Shown here: piece by piece, positions 40,003 through 50,110 of the stretch | How positions within the stretch are numbered: position 1 is the stretch's first letter | Layout: every line of letters begins with the position of its first letter | Assembly: GCF_001656035.1 (NCBI RefSeq) | Contig: NZ_CP010029.1 | Span: 296,410-360,409 of the forward strand | From: Yersinia entomophaga | GTDB lineage: Bacteria; Pseudomonadota; Gammaproteobacteria; Enterobacterales; Enterobacteriaceae | Reading direction: 5' to 3' | Length of the DNA: 64,000 nt | The notes under the pieces: generated by a model | What the model saw: the letters and a program-made list of their open reading frames with translations, nothing else | Databases searched by the model: none | Told to the model about the DNA's origin: nothing | Program-made: the position numbers and the translations under genes

Positions 40003-40824
40003 TCACGCTAATACATGCTGACGAATGGCGGCGGCGATACCCGGCTGCTCGTTATCCGCGATCACCAGATCGGCACGCTGTTTAATGGCATCGGCGCTGT
40101 TACCCATTGCCACGCCCAAACCGGCGGCTTCCAGCATACTCAAATCGTTAAAGTTATCGCCGAAGGCAATGACTTCCTTCATGCTCATTCCTTGAGATTC
40201 AACCCACTGCTGCAGACGCTTGCCTTTACTATTGCCTGCCTGTGCAACATCCACCTGATCGTGCCACGACCATTCGCAAGCCAGACCCAATTCGTCTTCC
40301 ACCATAGTGGCGAAGGCTTGCAGTTTGTTGGTATCGGCGTGGGATGTGGCGAATTTCCAGATGGAACTGGCGCTGCGAGCCGCGTCGTGCAGGCTATTCA
40401 CATGTACGATCGCCGGACGCTGATGTTCAGGTAAATTTCCGGCCCAGTTAATCGAGCGGCTAACGTGGCCGTTAAGATGTTGATACAGCATGGCGTCATC
40501 CACGTACATCAGGCCATGAATCTCGGCGTGATCCAGTAGCTGAATTACCTGAACCGCCTGTTGAGCTGATAGCGGATCGGAAGCTAATACCTGCTTCGCC
40601 TGATAATCGTAGAGATAGGTTCCGTTGCAGCAAATGGCTGGCGTATCTAGCGCTAAAGCCTGATAAAACGGGTGAATCGCCACGTGATGACGGCCGGTCA
40701 CCACCACCACTTTCACTCCGGCGGCGCGGGCTTCAGCCAATGCTGACAGCGATTCTGGCAGGATACGTTTCTGGTGATCTAATAGGGTGCCGTCCAAATC
40801 CAGAGCAATTACGCGATAGGTCAT
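40003..40824 (-). CDS. ybhA: HAD-family (Cof-type) sugar phosphatase YbhA
   Basis: This is a haloacid-dehalogenase phosphatase; the E. coli relative hydrolyses pyridoxal phosphate and some sugar phosphates. It is 273 aa from the ATG at 40824 (MTYRVIALDLDGTLL), giving the E. coli length. Motif I is DLDGT, motif II VVTGRH, motif III around the lysine of GNSKGKRL, and motif IV FGDNFNDLSML. It is convergent with modC and divergent from pgl. Confidence 0.93.
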   Translation of the reverse strand: MTYRVIALDLDGTLLDHQKRILPESLSALAEARAAGVKVVVVTGRHHVAIHPFYQALALDTPAICCNGTYLYDYQAKQVLASDPLSAQQAVQVIQLLDHAEIHGLMYVDDAMLYQHLNGHVSRSINWAGNLPEHQRPAIVHVNSLHDAARSASSIWKFATSHADTNKLQAFATMVEDELGLACEWSWHDQVDVAQAGNSKGKRLQQWVESQGMSMKEVIAFGDNFNDLSMLEAAGLGVAMGNSADAIKQRADLVIADNEQPGIAAAIRQHVLA

Positions 40825-41146
40825 AGCGGTCTCATCATTTATTCGATTATTAATACACATTGAACCGATGTTACACCGGATAGGTGAGGGATTAAACTGA
40901 ACAGATTGATTCCCTGACCATTATGGCGAGAGCGCGCGCAGGTGCCGCAGCAGGGCAGGTAAGCCGTGGTATTGGCAGACAATCGTTAGTTGGCCTGAGT
41001 GATTATTCTGCTAAAACGAGAGCTATTTTGCCCAAAACGTTGTTCTGCTGCTGAAAGTTGTTATGCCAGCCCAGTCAGGTAAGCTAGGATTCAGTTAGCC
41101 GCGTCACGGCAATAATTTGACTAGCATGCATGATTAAGGAGTAGCG

Positions 41147-42151
41147 ATGAATCAAGTGGTTTATGTGGCAAGCCCAGACAGCCAGCAGATCCACGTCTGG
41201 CAATTGGATACGGCAGGGGCTTTAACGCTGCTGCAAACCGTTGACGTACCGGGGCAGGTACAGCCAATGGCGATAAGCCCCGACCAGCGCCATTTGTACG
41301 TGGGTGTGCGGCCTGATTTTGGCATTGTCACTTATCGCATTGCTGCTGATGGTCAATTGCAGGAAGTGAGTATGGCACCGTTACCCGGTAGCCCGACGCA
41401 TATTTTAACCGACTTACAAGGTCGTTTTCTGTTCTCGGCGTCCTACAGTTTCAACTGCGTTAGCGTCAGCCCTATTGATGAACACGGCCATGTGCAAGCA
41501 CCGATTCAACAAATCGATGGCTTGACCGCGCCGCATTCAGCCAATATCGATCCTACTAACCAAATTCTGTTAGTCCCTTGCCTGAAAGAAGACCGCATCC
41601 GTCTGTTCGATCTGAGCTTAAACGGTAAATTGACCCCACACGATCAGGTGGGCGTTTCCACTGCAGCGGGCGCTGGCCCACGTCATATGGCATTCCACCC
41701 TAACCATAAAGTGGCTTACTGTGTAAATGAGCTAAACGGTACGGTTGATGTGTTCCAGATCGAAGATAACGGTCAGCAATACCGAATAGTTCAGACGCTG
41801 GATGCGATGCCAGCCGATTTTGCTGAGACTCGCTGGGCGGCAGATATTCATATCACGCCGGATGGCCGTTATTTATATATCAGCGACCGCACCGCCAGCC
41901 TGCTGGGTATTTTCAGCGTTTCTGAAAGTGGCAACGTGATTTCTCTGGTAGGTCATCATCTGACGGAAGCGCAGCCTCGCGGCTTTAATATCGATAATAG
42001 TGGCCAGTTCCTGATTGCGTCCGGTCAAAAATCCGATCATATCGAAGTGTATCGGATTGACCCGGCAACGGGTCAGTTGACGACGCAGGGGCGCTATCCG
42101 GTGGGTAAAGGTCCGATGTGGGTGAGTATTCTGGCTCCTAAACATGGATAA
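41147..42151 (+). CDS. pgl: 6-phosphogluconolactonase
   Basis: This seven-bladed beta-propeller hydrolyses 6-phosphogluconolactone in the oxidative pentose phosphate pathway. It is 334 aa with repeated blades ([61 protein letters not shown]). It is preceded by an AAGGAG ribosome site and is monocistronic by layout. Confidence 0.96.
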   Translation: MNQVVYVASPDSQQIHVWQLDTAGALTLLQTVDVPGQVQPMAISPDQRHLYVGVRPDFGIVTYRIAADGQLQEVSMAPLPGSPTHILTDLQGRFLFSASYSFNCVSVSPIDEHGHVQAPIQQIDGLTAPHSANIDPTNQILLVPCLKEDRIRLFDLSLNGKLTPHDQVGVSTAAGAGPRHMAFHPNHKVAYCVNELNGTVDVFQIEDNGQQYRIVQTLDAMPADFAETRWAADIHITPDGRYLYISDRTASLLGIFSVSESGNVISLVGHHLTEAQPRGFNIDNSGQFLIASGQKSDHIEVYRIDPATGQLTTQGRYPVGKGPMWVSILAPKHG

Positions 42152-42208
42152 TCCATTTTTAGATTTCAGTCTGTTATCAGTGAGATAACGGGTTGAGGAA
42201 CAAATAAT

Positions 42209-42243
42209 AAAGCAGCGCTCTGTAAACCGGTCGCTGCTTTTTT
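42209..42243. terminator. Bidirectional terminator between pgl and bioA
   Basis: AAAGCAGCG (42209-42217) and CGCTGCTTT (42232-42240) form a 9-base stem with further Ts on the plus strand and As on the other side. It lies between the convergent pgl and bioA genes. Confidence 0.85.
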
Positions 42244-42260
42244 AATGCCAATAAACCGGC

Positions 42261-43532
42261 TTATTCTGCGACGGCCGCGGTAATCGCCTGGGTCAGACGG
42301 GTGAGCTGTTCCGGCTGAATAATATACGGCGGCATCAGGTAAATCAGTTTGCCAAAGGGCCGAATCCATACGCCCCGTTCGACAAAGCCGCGCTGCAAAG
42401 ATGCCACATTTACCGCGTTTTCCATTTCGACCACGCCTATCGCTCCTAGCACTCGTACATCGGCAACGCCAGGCATCGCGGCCAGCGGCACTAATTCACG
42501 CTGTAATTGTGTTTCGATGCTTTGCACCTGCTGTTGCCAGTGGTTGCCCGCCAACAAAGCCAGATTCGCCACCGCCACGGCGCAGGCCAGCGGATTACCC
42601 ATAAAGGTTGGCCCATGCATAAAGCAACCGGCATCACCATTACTGATGGTTTCAGCGACTTGACGGGTGGTTAACGTAGCGGAAAGCGTCATATAGCCAC
42701 CGGTGAGGGCTTTGCCGAGACAAAGAATATCCGGCACGATTTCCGCGTGTTCGCAGGCAAAGAGCTTGCCGGTGCGCCCAAAGCCGGTGGCGATTTCGTC
42801 AGCAATCAGCAGAATATTGTATCGATCGCACAACGCTCTAACTTCACGCAAATAAGCTGGATGATAAATCCGCATTCCGCCGGCGCCCTGCACGATGGGT
42901 TCGAGAATAACGGCGGCAATTTCGCCGTGATGCTGCTCGATTTTTTCGGCAAAATCGTGAATATCGTCTGGATTCCACTCTTCATCAAAACGGCACTGCG
43001 GTGCGTCGGCAAACAGATGATTAGCCAGATAACCCTCATATAGGCTATGCATTGAGTTTTGCGGATCGCACACTGACATCGCGCCAAAAGTATCGCCGTG
43101 ATAACTGTGGCGCAGCGTCAAAATGCGCTGACGCTTCTCTCCTTTGGCCTGCCAATATTGCAACGCCATCTTCAAGGCCACTTCTACTGCCACCGAGCCT
43201 GAATCGGCTAAAAATACGCATTCCAGCGTATTGGGAGTCATGGCGACCAATTGTCTGCACAGCGCAACGGCCGCCGGATGAGTAATGCCGCCGAACATCA
43301 CATGAGACATTTTCCCCAGTTGCTCAGTAACCGCCTGATTTAACACGGGATGGTTATAACCCTGTATGGCAGCCCACCACGACGACATGCCATCAATAAG
43401 CAGTCGGCCATCGGATAGTTGTAGCTCGACGCCGCTGGCAGAAACTACCGGATAACACGGCAGCGGCTGAGTCATTGAGGTGTAAGGATGCCAGATGTGG
43501 CGCTGGTCAAAGGCAAGGTCAGAAGGTGTCAT
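42261..43532 (-). CDS. bioA: Adenosylmethionine-8-amino-7-oxononanoate aminotransferase
   Basis: This PLP enzyme transfers the amino group of S-adenosylmethionine to KAPA to make DAPA. It is 423 aa. The PLP lysine lies in [18 protein letters not shown] near residue 274. [12 protein letters not shown] and [14 protein letters not shown] are family blocks. It is divergent from bioBFCD across a BirA operator, so both arms respond to biotin. Confidence 0.97.
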   Translation of the reverse strand: MTPSDLAFDQRHIWHPYTSMTQPLPCYPVVSASGVELQLSDGRLLIDGMSSWWAAIQGYNHPVLNQAVTEQLGKMSHVMFGGITHPAAVALCRQLVAMTPNTLECVFLADSGSVAVEVALKMALQYWQAKGEKRQRILTLRHSYHGDTFGAMSVCDPQNSMHSLYEGYLANHLFADAPQCRFDEEWNPDDIHDFAEKIEQHHGEIAAVILEPIVQGAGGMRIYHPAYLREVRALCDRYNILLIADEIATGFGRTGKLFACEHAEIVPDILCLGKALTGGYMTLSATLTTRQVAETISNGDAGCFMHGPTFMGNPLACAVAVANLALLAGNHWQQQVQSIETQLQRELVPLAAMPGVADVRVLGAIGVVEMENAVNVASLQRGFVERGVWIRPFGKLIYLMPPYIIQPEQLTRLTQAITAAVAE

Positions 43533-43541
43533 AAGGATCTG

Positions 43542-43575
43542 TTGTAAACTAAATTAACCATGGAATGGTTGACAG
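43542..43575. promoter_or_regulatory. BirA operator between bioA and bioB
   Basis: TTGTAAACT (43542-43550) and GGTTGACAG (43567-43575) are separated by 16 bases and match the BirA consensus TTGTAAACC-N16-GGTTTACAA with three mismatches. It lies in the 98-base divergent gap and starts 10 bases from the bioA ATG. Confidence 0.82.
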
Positions 43576-43630
43576 TATATCGAGTTTACATAAACTGACG
43601 AGACTTTTCTCATTCTTTGGAGATGCCAAT

Positions 43631-44668
43631 ATGGCAGATCGCATTCACTGGACAGTAGGGCAAGCCCAGGCCCTGTTTGATAAACCGCTGTTAGAGTTAT
43701 TGTTTGAAGCTCAACAAATTCATCGTCAGCATTTTGATCCGCGTCAGATTCAGGTCAGCACTTTGTTGTCGATTAAAACCGGTGCCTGTCCGGAGGACTG
43801 TAAATATTGCCCGCAAAGCTCCCGTTATAAAACCGGTTTGGAAAGTGAGCGTTTAATGCAGGTTGAGCAAGTGCTGGAATCGGCAAAGAAAGCCAAAGCC
43901 GCCGGTTCAACGCGCTTTTGTATGGGGGCCGCGTGGAAAAATCCCCATGAGAGGGACATGCCGTATCTCGAGCAAATGGTGCAGGGCGTGAAGGCGATGG
44001 GAATGGAAACCTGTATGACCTTGGGAACGCTGGATAAAAGTCAGGCGCACCGTCTGGCGGATGCGGGGCTGGATTACTACAACCACAATCTGGATACCTC
44101 GCCGGAGTTTTACGGCAGCATCATCACTACCCGTAGCTATCAAGAACGTTTGGATACGCTGGGGGAAGTGCGTGACGCGGGGATTAAAGTCTGTTCCGGC
44201 GGCATTGTCGGTCTGGGTGAAAGCATTAAAGATCGAGCCGGATTATTGGTGCAGTTGGCAAACTTGCCTAAGCCGCCGGAAAGCGTGCCGATCAATATGC
44301 TGGTGAAAGTCAAAGGCACGCCGATGGAAAATAACGAAGACGTGGATGCTTTTGATTTTATTCGCACTATTGCCGTTGCACGTATCATGATGCCGTCCTC
44401 TTACGTGCGCCTGTCCGCAGGTCGTGAACAAATGAGCGAGCAAACCCAGGCGATGTGCTTTATGGCCGGAGCCAACTCGATTTTCTACGGTTGCAAGCTG
44501 TTAACTACGCCAAATCCGGATGAAGACAAAGACTTACAGCTATTCCGCAAGCTGGGCTTGAATCCGCAGCAAACGTCTACTGAGCACGGCGATCGTCAGC
44601 AACAGCAGGTGCTGACTGACCGCATCAAATACAGCGATACGCCACAGTTTTATAATGCGGCGGTCTGA
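43631..44668 (+). CDS. bioB: Biotin synthase
   Basis: This radical-SAM enzyme inserts sulfur into dethiobiotin. It is 345 aa from the ATG at 43631 ([17 protein letters not shown]), with GGAG upstream; a frame start at 43565 would lie in the BirA operator region. The radical-SAM cluster is C53-C57-C60 in CPEDCKYC. The second [2Fe-2S] cluster uses conserved cysteines such as that in RFCMGAAW, and R260-type YVRLSAGRE is present. Its stop overlaps the bioF start. Confidence 0.98.
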   Translation: MADRIHWTVGQAQALFDKPLLELLFEAQQIHRQHFDPRQIQVSTLLSIKTGACPEDCKYCPQSSRYKTGLESERLMQVEQVLESAKKAKAAGSTRFCMGAAWKNPHERDMPYLEQMVQGVKAMGMETCMTLGTLDKSQAHRLADAGLDYYNHNLDTSPEFYGSIITTRSYQERLDTLGEVRDAGIKVCSGGIVGLGESIKDRAGLLVQLANLPKPPESVPINMLVKVKGTPMENNEDVDAFDFIRTIAVARIMMPSSYVRLSAGREQMSEQTQAMCFMAGANSIFYGCKLLTTPNPDEDKDLQLFRKLGLNPQQTSTEHGDRQQQQVLTDRIKYSDTPQFYNAAV

Positions 44669-45819
44669 TGAGTTGGCAGCATAAGATCGATCAAAGCTTG
44701 CAGCAGCGGTTAGCGCAGGCCGCCTACCGGCGCCGTCAGGTGAATCAGGGTTCCACTGGGCGCTTTCTGCGGGTGGAAAATCGCCAATATTTGAATTTTT
44801 CCGGGAATGATTATCTGGGATTAAGTCAGGATGCGACGGTGATTGCCGCTTGGCAGCAGGGCGCCGCTCGCTATGGCGTCGGCAGTGGCGGTTCCGGGCA
44901 TGTCACGGGCTACACGCAGGCGCACGCCGATCTGGAACAACAACTTGCCGATTGGCTGGGGTGTCCTCGCGCGTTGTTATTTATTTCCGGTTATGCCGCC
45001 AATCAGGCGCTGCTAGCGGCTTTAACCGCCGCAGATGATCGGGTATTGGCCGATCGCCTTAGCCACGCTTCCTTACTGGAAGCGGCGGCGAGTTCACCGG
45101 CTCAGCTTCGCCGCTTTCAGCATAATCAGCCAGAATCCCTGCAAAATCTGCTGAATAAACCTTGCTCCGGCCAAACGTTGGTGGTGACCGAAGGGGTATT
45201 TAGTATGGATGGCGACAGTGCACCGCTGGCGGATTTGCACCAACGCGCGTCGGCGGCGGGAGCCTGGCTATTGGTAGATGACGCCCACGGCATTGGTGTC
45301 AGAGGTGATGAAGGACGCGGCAGTTGCTGGCAGCAAGGGGTAAAACCTGAGTTGCAGGTCGTGACTTTTGGTAAAGCTTTTGGGCTGAGCGGTGCCGCTG
45401 TGTTGTGTTCGCAGCCGGTCGCCGAGTATTTGCTGCAATTTGCCCGCCATCTGATTTACAGCACTTCCATGCCGCCTGCGCAGGCTTATGCCTTGCAGAC
45501 GGCGCTAAAACGCATTCAACATGGTGATGATTTACGCCAGCGTCTACAGCAGAATCTACGGCAGTTCCGTCAGGGCGCGGCCAGCTTGCCATTGCAGTTA
45601 ACTGCGTCAGATACCGCCATTCAGCCGTTAATTGTCGGTGATAATCAGCAAACCCTCTCTTTGGCGCAGCGCTTGCGGGATGAAGGGCTTTGGGTGACCG
45701 CCATTCGTCCACCGACCGTTCCTCCCGGCGGCGCTCGTCTGCGTATTACCTTGACCGCCGCTCATCAGCCGGCTGATATCGAAAGATTACTGGAGGTGCT
45801 ACATGCCACTTGCCATTGA
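44668..45819 (+). CDS. bioF: 8-amino-7-oxononanoate synthase
   Basis: This PLP enzyme condenses pimeloyl-ACP with alanine to KAPA. It is 383 aa. The PLP lysine is in [14 protein letters not shown] near residue 236. [19 protein letters not shown] and [13 protein letters not shown] are typical. It overlaps bioB by one base (TGATG) and bioC by 17 bases. Confidence 0.97.
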   Translation: MSWQHKIDQSLQQRLAQAAYRRRQVNQGSTGRFLRVENRQYLNFSGNDYLGLSQDATVIAAWQQGAARYGVGSGGSGHVTGYTQAHADLEQQLADWLGCPRALLFISGYAANQALLAALTAADDRVLADRLSHASLLEAAASSPAQLRRFQHNQPESLQNLLNKPCSGQTLVVTEGVFSMDGDSAPLADLHQRASAAGAWLLVDDAHGIGVRGDEGRGSCWQQGVKPELQVVTFGKAFGLSGAAVLCSQPVAEYLLQFARHLIYSTSMPPAQAYALQTALKRIQHGDDLRQRLQQNLRQFRQGAASLPLQLTASDTAIQPLIVGDNQQTLSLAQRLRDEGLWVTAIRPPTVPPGGARLRITLTAAHQPADIERLLEVLHATCH

Positions 45820-46570
45820 TACTGTGAATAAACAGGCGATAGCCAGCGCCTTTAGCCGTGCGGCAGGTAGCTACGATGGTGCGGCCGCTTTACAGCGCGA
45901 AACCGGTGAAATTCTGCTGGCATTGGGTCAACGGCACCCGGGTACTCAGGTGCTGGACGCGGGCTGTGGCACCGGTTATTTCAGCCGTCGTTGGCGGGAT
46001 CTGGGCAAAAAAGTGGCCGCATTAGACCTGGCTCCCGGCATGCTGGAGTTTGCCAGACAGCAGCAGGCCGCCGATGAATACTTGTTAGGCGACATTGAAC
46101 ATATTCCTTTGTCGAATGAGTCGGTGGATATTTGTTTCAGCAATCTGGCGGTGCAATGGTGCGGCAATTTGCGCGCCGCGCTAAACGAGCTGTATCGGGT
46201 CACTCAGCCCGGCGGCATAATTTTATTTTCGACTTTGGCCGCGAGTTCTCTTGATGAATTAGGGCAAGCCTGGCAGCAGGTTGATGGCCAGCGCCATGTG
46301 AACGAATTTCTGCCGTTGGATGATATAACGGCCGCCTGCGGTGGTTTTCGTTATCAAATAACGCAACGTATTCATCATCAGTATTTCAACGATCTTATCG
46401 AGCTAATGCGCTCCTTGCAGGGAATTGGCGCCACCCATTTGCATCAGGGGCGAGCTAATGGGTTGACCGGGCGACGTCGACTGGCGGCGCTACAGGCGGC
46501 TTATCCTCAGCAAAATGGTATTTATCCGCTGAGTTACCAATTGGTTTATGGAGTGATTTATCGTGATTAA
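45803..46570 (+). CDS. bioC: Malonyl-ACP O-methyltransferase
   Basis: This SAM-dependent methyltransferase disguises malonyl-ACP so that fatty-acid enzymes can build the pimeloyl chain. It is 255 aa. The SAM motif I is [15 protein letters not shown] near residue 51, followed by LDLAPGML and [16 protein letters not shown] site inside bioF supports the ATG at 45803. It overlaps bioD by 8 bases. Confidence 0.96.
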   Translation: MPLAIDTVNKQAIASAFSRAAGSYDGAAALQRETGEILLALGQRHPGTQVLDAGCGTGYFSRRWRDLGKKVAALDLAPGMLEFARQQQAADEYLLGDIEHIPLSNESVDICFSNLAVQWCGNLRAALNELYRVTQPGGIILFSTLAASSLDELGQAWQQVDGQRHVNEFLPLDDITAACGGFRYQITQRIHHQYFNDLIELMRSLQGIGATHLHQGRANGLTGRRRLAALQAAYPQQNGIYPLSYQLVYGVIYRD

Positions 46571-47243
46571 ACGCTGGTTTGTAACCGGAACTGATACTGA
46601 TGTAGGGAAAACCCTGGCTAGCTGCGCACTGTTACAGGCCGCCAATATTCAGGGTTATCGCACCGCGGGTTATAAGCCGGTGGCTTCCGGTAGCGAAATG
46701 ACCGCTGAAGGGCTACGCAACGGCGATGCCCTCGCTTTGCAGGCCAGTAGTAACCAACCTCTCAGTTATCAACAGGTGAATCCACTGACTTTTCTGGAGC
46801 CAACCTCACCGCATATTGTGAGCGCGGAAGAAGGGCGTCCTATCGATTTTTCCGTTTTATCCAGAGGCTTGCGCGAGCTAGAACAGCAGGCTGATTGGGT
46901 GCTGGTGGAGGGGGCCGGCGGCTGGTTTACTCCATTGTCTGAGCAGCTTACTTTCGCCGATTGGGTTATACAGGAGAAATTACCGGTCATTTTGGTGGTT
47001 GGCGTGAAGCTGGGTTGCATCAATCATGCTTTGCTTACCGCTCAGGCGATTGCGTTTGCCGGGTTGCCGCTGGCAGGCTGGATAGCGAATGATGTCGTGC
47101 CCGCCGGGAAGCGACAGGAAGAGTATATGGCCAGCCTGACGACGATGATTGCTGCGCCGTTGCTGGGTGTGATTCCACATTTGCCCGAAGTGGCGGGACA
47201 TCCGTTAGGTGAGTATCTGAATATTAGTCGGTTAAACGATTAA
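46563..47243 (+). CDS. bioD: Dethiobiotin synthetase
   Basis: BioD closes the ureido ring of dethiobiotin with CO2 and ATP. It is 226 aa and starts with GTG (46563) inside bioC. The P-loop is GTDTDVGKTLAS near residue 8. Catalytic KPVASGSE and VEGAGGWFTPLS follow. It ends the biotin operon. In E. coli uvrB comes next; here 4.6 kb intervene. Confidence 0.97.
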   Translation: MIKRWFVTGTDTDVGKTLASCALLQAANIQGYRTAGYKPVASGSEMTAEGLRNGDALALQASSNQPLSYQQVNPLTFLEPTSPHIVSAEEGRPIDFSVLSRGLRELEQQADWVLVEGAGGWFTPLSEQLTFADWVIQEKLPVILVVGVKLGCINHALLTAQAIAFAGLPLAGWIANDVVPAGKRQEEYMASLTTMIAAPLLGVIPHLPEVAGHPLGEYLNISRLND

Positions 47244-47706
47244 GAGCAGATATGATTCAGGGGCGGCATATCTGTAGGTTAGTCAGATAATTGGCTATTT
47301 TTTCTTAAATAATCGCGAGTATGGTATCGTTCTTTCAATAATTCTGCGATCGTAAATAGATTCTGAAAACTAATTCACAACATCTATTTATGGTCGTTAT
47401 TTGAAAGAAAATAAAACTGGTTGTGATAATGTAAATCCACTTAATAAGGCTGATTAACGCTAGATTAGTTAGTCCTATGTCATCAATTTATCTTTGTATC
47501 ACCCCCAGTGTTATTCAGGTATTGGATTGATAATTAATGCCACTTGGGTTTCTGGCTCATTATTCATAACGCAGTTTCAGTGGTTAAAACAAGACCGATC
47601 AATATTCGATTAATATTAGGAATGATATTAAGCATTATTTAAAAAGCCAATGCACGTCATCTGGTTTATTTCTCATCTGTTTTTAATTTACACCAGAGGT
47701 AATGGC
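47244..47706 (+). other. AT-rich gap upstream of the chaperone/effector-like pair
   Basis: This 463-base gene-free stretch is clearly richer in A+T than bioD before it. It should hold the promoter of the next two genes. I searched by eye for a HrpL-type box (GGAACC-N16-CCAC) and an SsrB or other known motif and found none that fits. A CCACTTG at about 47540 lacks the partner half. Confidence 0.6.
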
Positions 47707-48156
47707 ATGACCTTTCCAGAACTATTAAAATTACTTTCTACTGGAACGAATCTGGATCTCGGTACTGCGGCAAAAAGCGGCGGATGCACGATTCAATTTG
47801 ATAAAAACATTGATGTTACTTTTGAGAATCACGATAACAACCTATATTTATTTTCTCCGGTAATGAATATTACCTCGGTGTTGTCGGAAGATTTTTTTGC
47901 TTCACTATTACAAATTCAATTATTTGGCATTGCGACAAACCGCTGCTGGTTTGGCTATGATGCGGGTGGTCAGCGGGTGCTGTTATTCTGTTTATTCGAT
48001 TTAAATAAAGTGACGCCAGAAGATGCAATTGAACGTATTGAGGTTTTAGTCGATCAGGTTCAGTACTGGCAGCAGAATTTACCGCAGATTGCCAAATTAT
48101 CTGACACCCATTCGGGAGCATATCGGGTTAATGACAGCTTTCAACGGCCGAGGTAA
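47707..48156 (+). CDS. Putative type III secretion chaperone (CesT/DspF-like)
   Basis: This 149-aa protein starts at the ATG at 47707, which has GAGG about nine bases upstream; a frame from 47650 is discarded. Small size, the N-terminal helix MTFPELLKLLSTG, alternating hydrophobic strands (NLYLFSPVM, CWFGYDAGGQRVLLFCLFDL) and a C-terminal helix with EDAIERIEVLVDQVQYWQQNL-type spacing resemble class I chaperones of the CesT family. It sits two bases before a 595-aa gene, the usual chaperone-effector layout. No secretion machinery is in the window. Base composition is AT-rich relative to the neighbours. The call rests on pattern and context. Confidence 0.55.
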   Translation: MTFPELLKLLSTGTNLDLGTAAKSGGCTIQFDKNIDVTFENHDNNLYLFSPVMNITSVLSEDFFASLLQIQLFGIATNRCWFGYDAGGQRVLLFCLFDLNKVTPEDAIERIEVLVDQVQYWQQNLPQIAKLSDTHSGAYRVNDSFQRPR

Positions 48157-48158
48157 AC

Positions 48159-49946
48159 ATGAATAATATTTCTTTACCAAGATTCGGTATGCAGATTTTG
48201 GCCTACACGGCGCTTGATCGAAGTCATTTATTAAACAGTCTGGTGAGCCGTATTTCTGGTAGTTCGGATAAACGTGACGAGCTGGCCAATAAAATAATTT
48301 CAAACACGGTAACCCTTGGGCAGAATGCGCTTATTTCCAATAAGACGCTTGGGAAGCGTAGCGCCGAGATTGTAAATCAAGGGCGAAGCGTATTCTTTGG
48401 CAATACGCTGCAGCAGGTTGATAAAGGCGTCGGCCCGTTGGTCGAGCTTATTTTGCAATCTAAAGGTCAAGGCGGATTGGCGCAAAATATCGCTTCAGGT
48501 ATTGCCCAGTGTCTTGGCCCGGTCTTATTACAAGATCATGCGGTAGAAAGAGTTCTGGTGGCCTTAACCGAGCAGAAAGGGGGAGAAAACGTCCTCAAAT
48601 TGGCATTAGAGAATACCTTGTCTGGCTATACTGGCGGAAAAATAATTTCGGCCACGTTTATGTCGGCATTAAAACGCGCCATATTGGACAGGCCAGAATA
48701 TAAACCAACGTCACCATTACATCATATGGCGGCCTGGAAATTACACCAATCCTTAACTTCTGATCCGGCATCACTGCCGCCAGCCCCGTTTGGTTTACCC
48801 ACCATAGAAGCCATCGCGGGAACTGTCCCTAGTTTGGTCAGCACGGTTTGTAAGCAATTAGATAATATTCAGAATTTATTGCAGCTTCCTCTTAGCGAAA
48901 AAGAGCTATCGAGCGTATTTTCAGAATGCTGGCCAAGTGATTTGGCGGTTACAAAGGATATGACGAGCAAAAATTTCGCCAGTATTGTCATGATGGCTCA
49001 TGCCACAAAACAAGAAAGTATTCTCGACGAGAAAATCGCGGAATTGCCGGATGGAATACGTCAATCATTCCAGCAGCAATGCAAAGAGATAAGAATATTT
49101 TTATCCAGAATACCTGATGCGCAAATCAAACTTGCCCAAAATTGGTCTGGGGGGACTGAGAGTATCTCGGTCAATCATTCTAAGGAGCACTCACCGCCTG
49201 CAAAATTGGTGGATTTTATGGATAATCAATTTCGCGCGCCGGTTCATCATCCAGAAGAAGTGGCTTCCTATTTTGCCGATGGCGCTTTCATCGACGCTTT
49301 TAAGGCCGGTATCGATCTTAAAGTGGATAATCGCCACCAAAGTTATGGTCGTTGGGCGATGGGAATGGGGAATCAGTTGTTCTCGCAGCTGCAAAATATA
49401 ATTGGGAACGATCGACAAGAACTGACTCATGCACAAAGGGGGCAACTGGGGCAATTATCTGAAATGGTAGATAATAACCCAATGAGTTTAATGGCCATGA
49501 GCCGTTATCTGGTCCCTGAAAGTATTGTTTCGGCCGTTCAGGATCAGGTTCTCGGCCAATTTACTCGTCAGGGACCGGATCTGATTCTTGCCGATAATAT
49601 CTGGATGAAAGTAGGTAAGCCTAGCGTCAGCTTTGCGGTGAGTAAAAATAATGGCGTGGATATTGATATTAAACTGACCTGGCCGATTAGCCAGTTTGGT
49701 AAAACCGCACAGACATTAGAAGCTGCGAAAGATCATCAAAGTCATATCAGCTCCCAGGTAAAAGTACATATGCTTTTCAATGAGAAAGGCGTTGAGAAGC
49801 AGGATATGAGCATCTCCGCGACCCAGATTTCGCTTAGAGATGAACTCACGTTAACCGCCGCAGAAGATTTGACTGAAAATACCCCGATCGCTTTCCTCAA
49901 TCGAGGGGTATTAAAGCAGGCGTTCGAAACGGCGTCTAATTGCTAA
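48159..49946 (+). CDS. Putative type III effector-like protein of unknown function
   Basis: I do not recognise the family. The 595-aa protein has no signal peptide and no clear membrane helix. Its first 70 residues are rich in Ser, Asn and Thr (MNNISLPRFGMQILAY; SLVSRISGSSDKRD), as in many type III substrates. The body is mostly helical, with a Pro-containing break near 190-215 (PASLPPAPFGLP) and a more beta-like end (KVGKPSVSFAVSKNNGVDID, VKVHMLFNEKG). It ends in Cys. The ATG at 48159 follows the chaperone-like gene by two bases with CGAGGTAA as ribosome site, so the pair is coupled. A role as a substrate of the upstream chaperone is inference. Confidence 0.5.
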   Translation: MNNISLPRFGMQILAYTALDRSHLLNSLVSRISGSSDKRDELANKIISNTVTLGQNALISNKTLGKRSAEIVNQGRSVFFGNTLQQVDKGVGPLVELILQSKGQGGLAQNIASGIAQCLGPVLLQDHAVERVLVALTEQKGGENVLKLALENTLSGYTGGKIISATFMSALKRAILDRPEYKPTSPLHHMAAWKLHQSLTSDPASLPPAPFGLPTIEAIAGTVPSLVSTVCKQLDNIQNLLQLPLSEKELSSVFSECWPSDLAVTKDMTSKNFASIVMMAHATKQESILDEKIAELPDGIRQSFQQQCKEIRIFLSRIPDAQIKLAQNWSGGTESISVNHSKEHSPPAKLVDFMDNQFRAPVHHPEEVASYFADGAFIDAFKAGIDLKVDNRHQSYGRWAMGMGNQLFSQLQNIIGNDRQELTHAQRGQLGQLSEMVDNNPMSLMAMSRYLVPESIVSAVQDQVLGQFTRQGPDLILADNIWMKVGKPSVSFAVSKNNGVDIDIKLTWPISQFGKTAQTLEAAKDHQSHISSQVKVHMLFNEKGVEKQDMSISATQISLRDELTLTAAEDLTENTPIAFLNRGVLKQAFETASNC

Positions 49947-50026
49947 GTCACGGTAATTTTTTAAACTTATTACATTAGACGATACTGTCCGCACAGCTTC
50001 GGAACAAACAGATTTCATCCTCAACG

Positions 50027-50058
50027 CCTGCGGCCATTAAACTGAATAATGCCGCAGG
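50027..50058. terminator. Hairpin between the effector-like gene and the orphan ATPase
   Basis: CCTGCGGC (50027-50034) and GCCGCAGG (50051-50058) form a perfect 8-base stem with a 16-base loop in the convergent gap. No U-tract follows on either strand, so it is a weak terminator candidate. Confidence 0.45.
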
Positions 50059-50110
50059 TAATGTACTCGCTCGAACTTCATATCAATGCTTATCTCGAAT
50101 AACAGATTTA

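Noticed and set aside
42232..42250. GCTTTTTTA resembling the first half of the lambda attB core, in the gal-bio interval where attB lies in E. coli
   Set aside because: The second half (ATGCC) does not match and the run is the U-tract of the pgl/bioA terminator.
47530..47560. CCACTTG as half of a HrpL box upstream of the chaperone-like gene
   Set aside because: No GGAACC half at 15-16 bases upstream.
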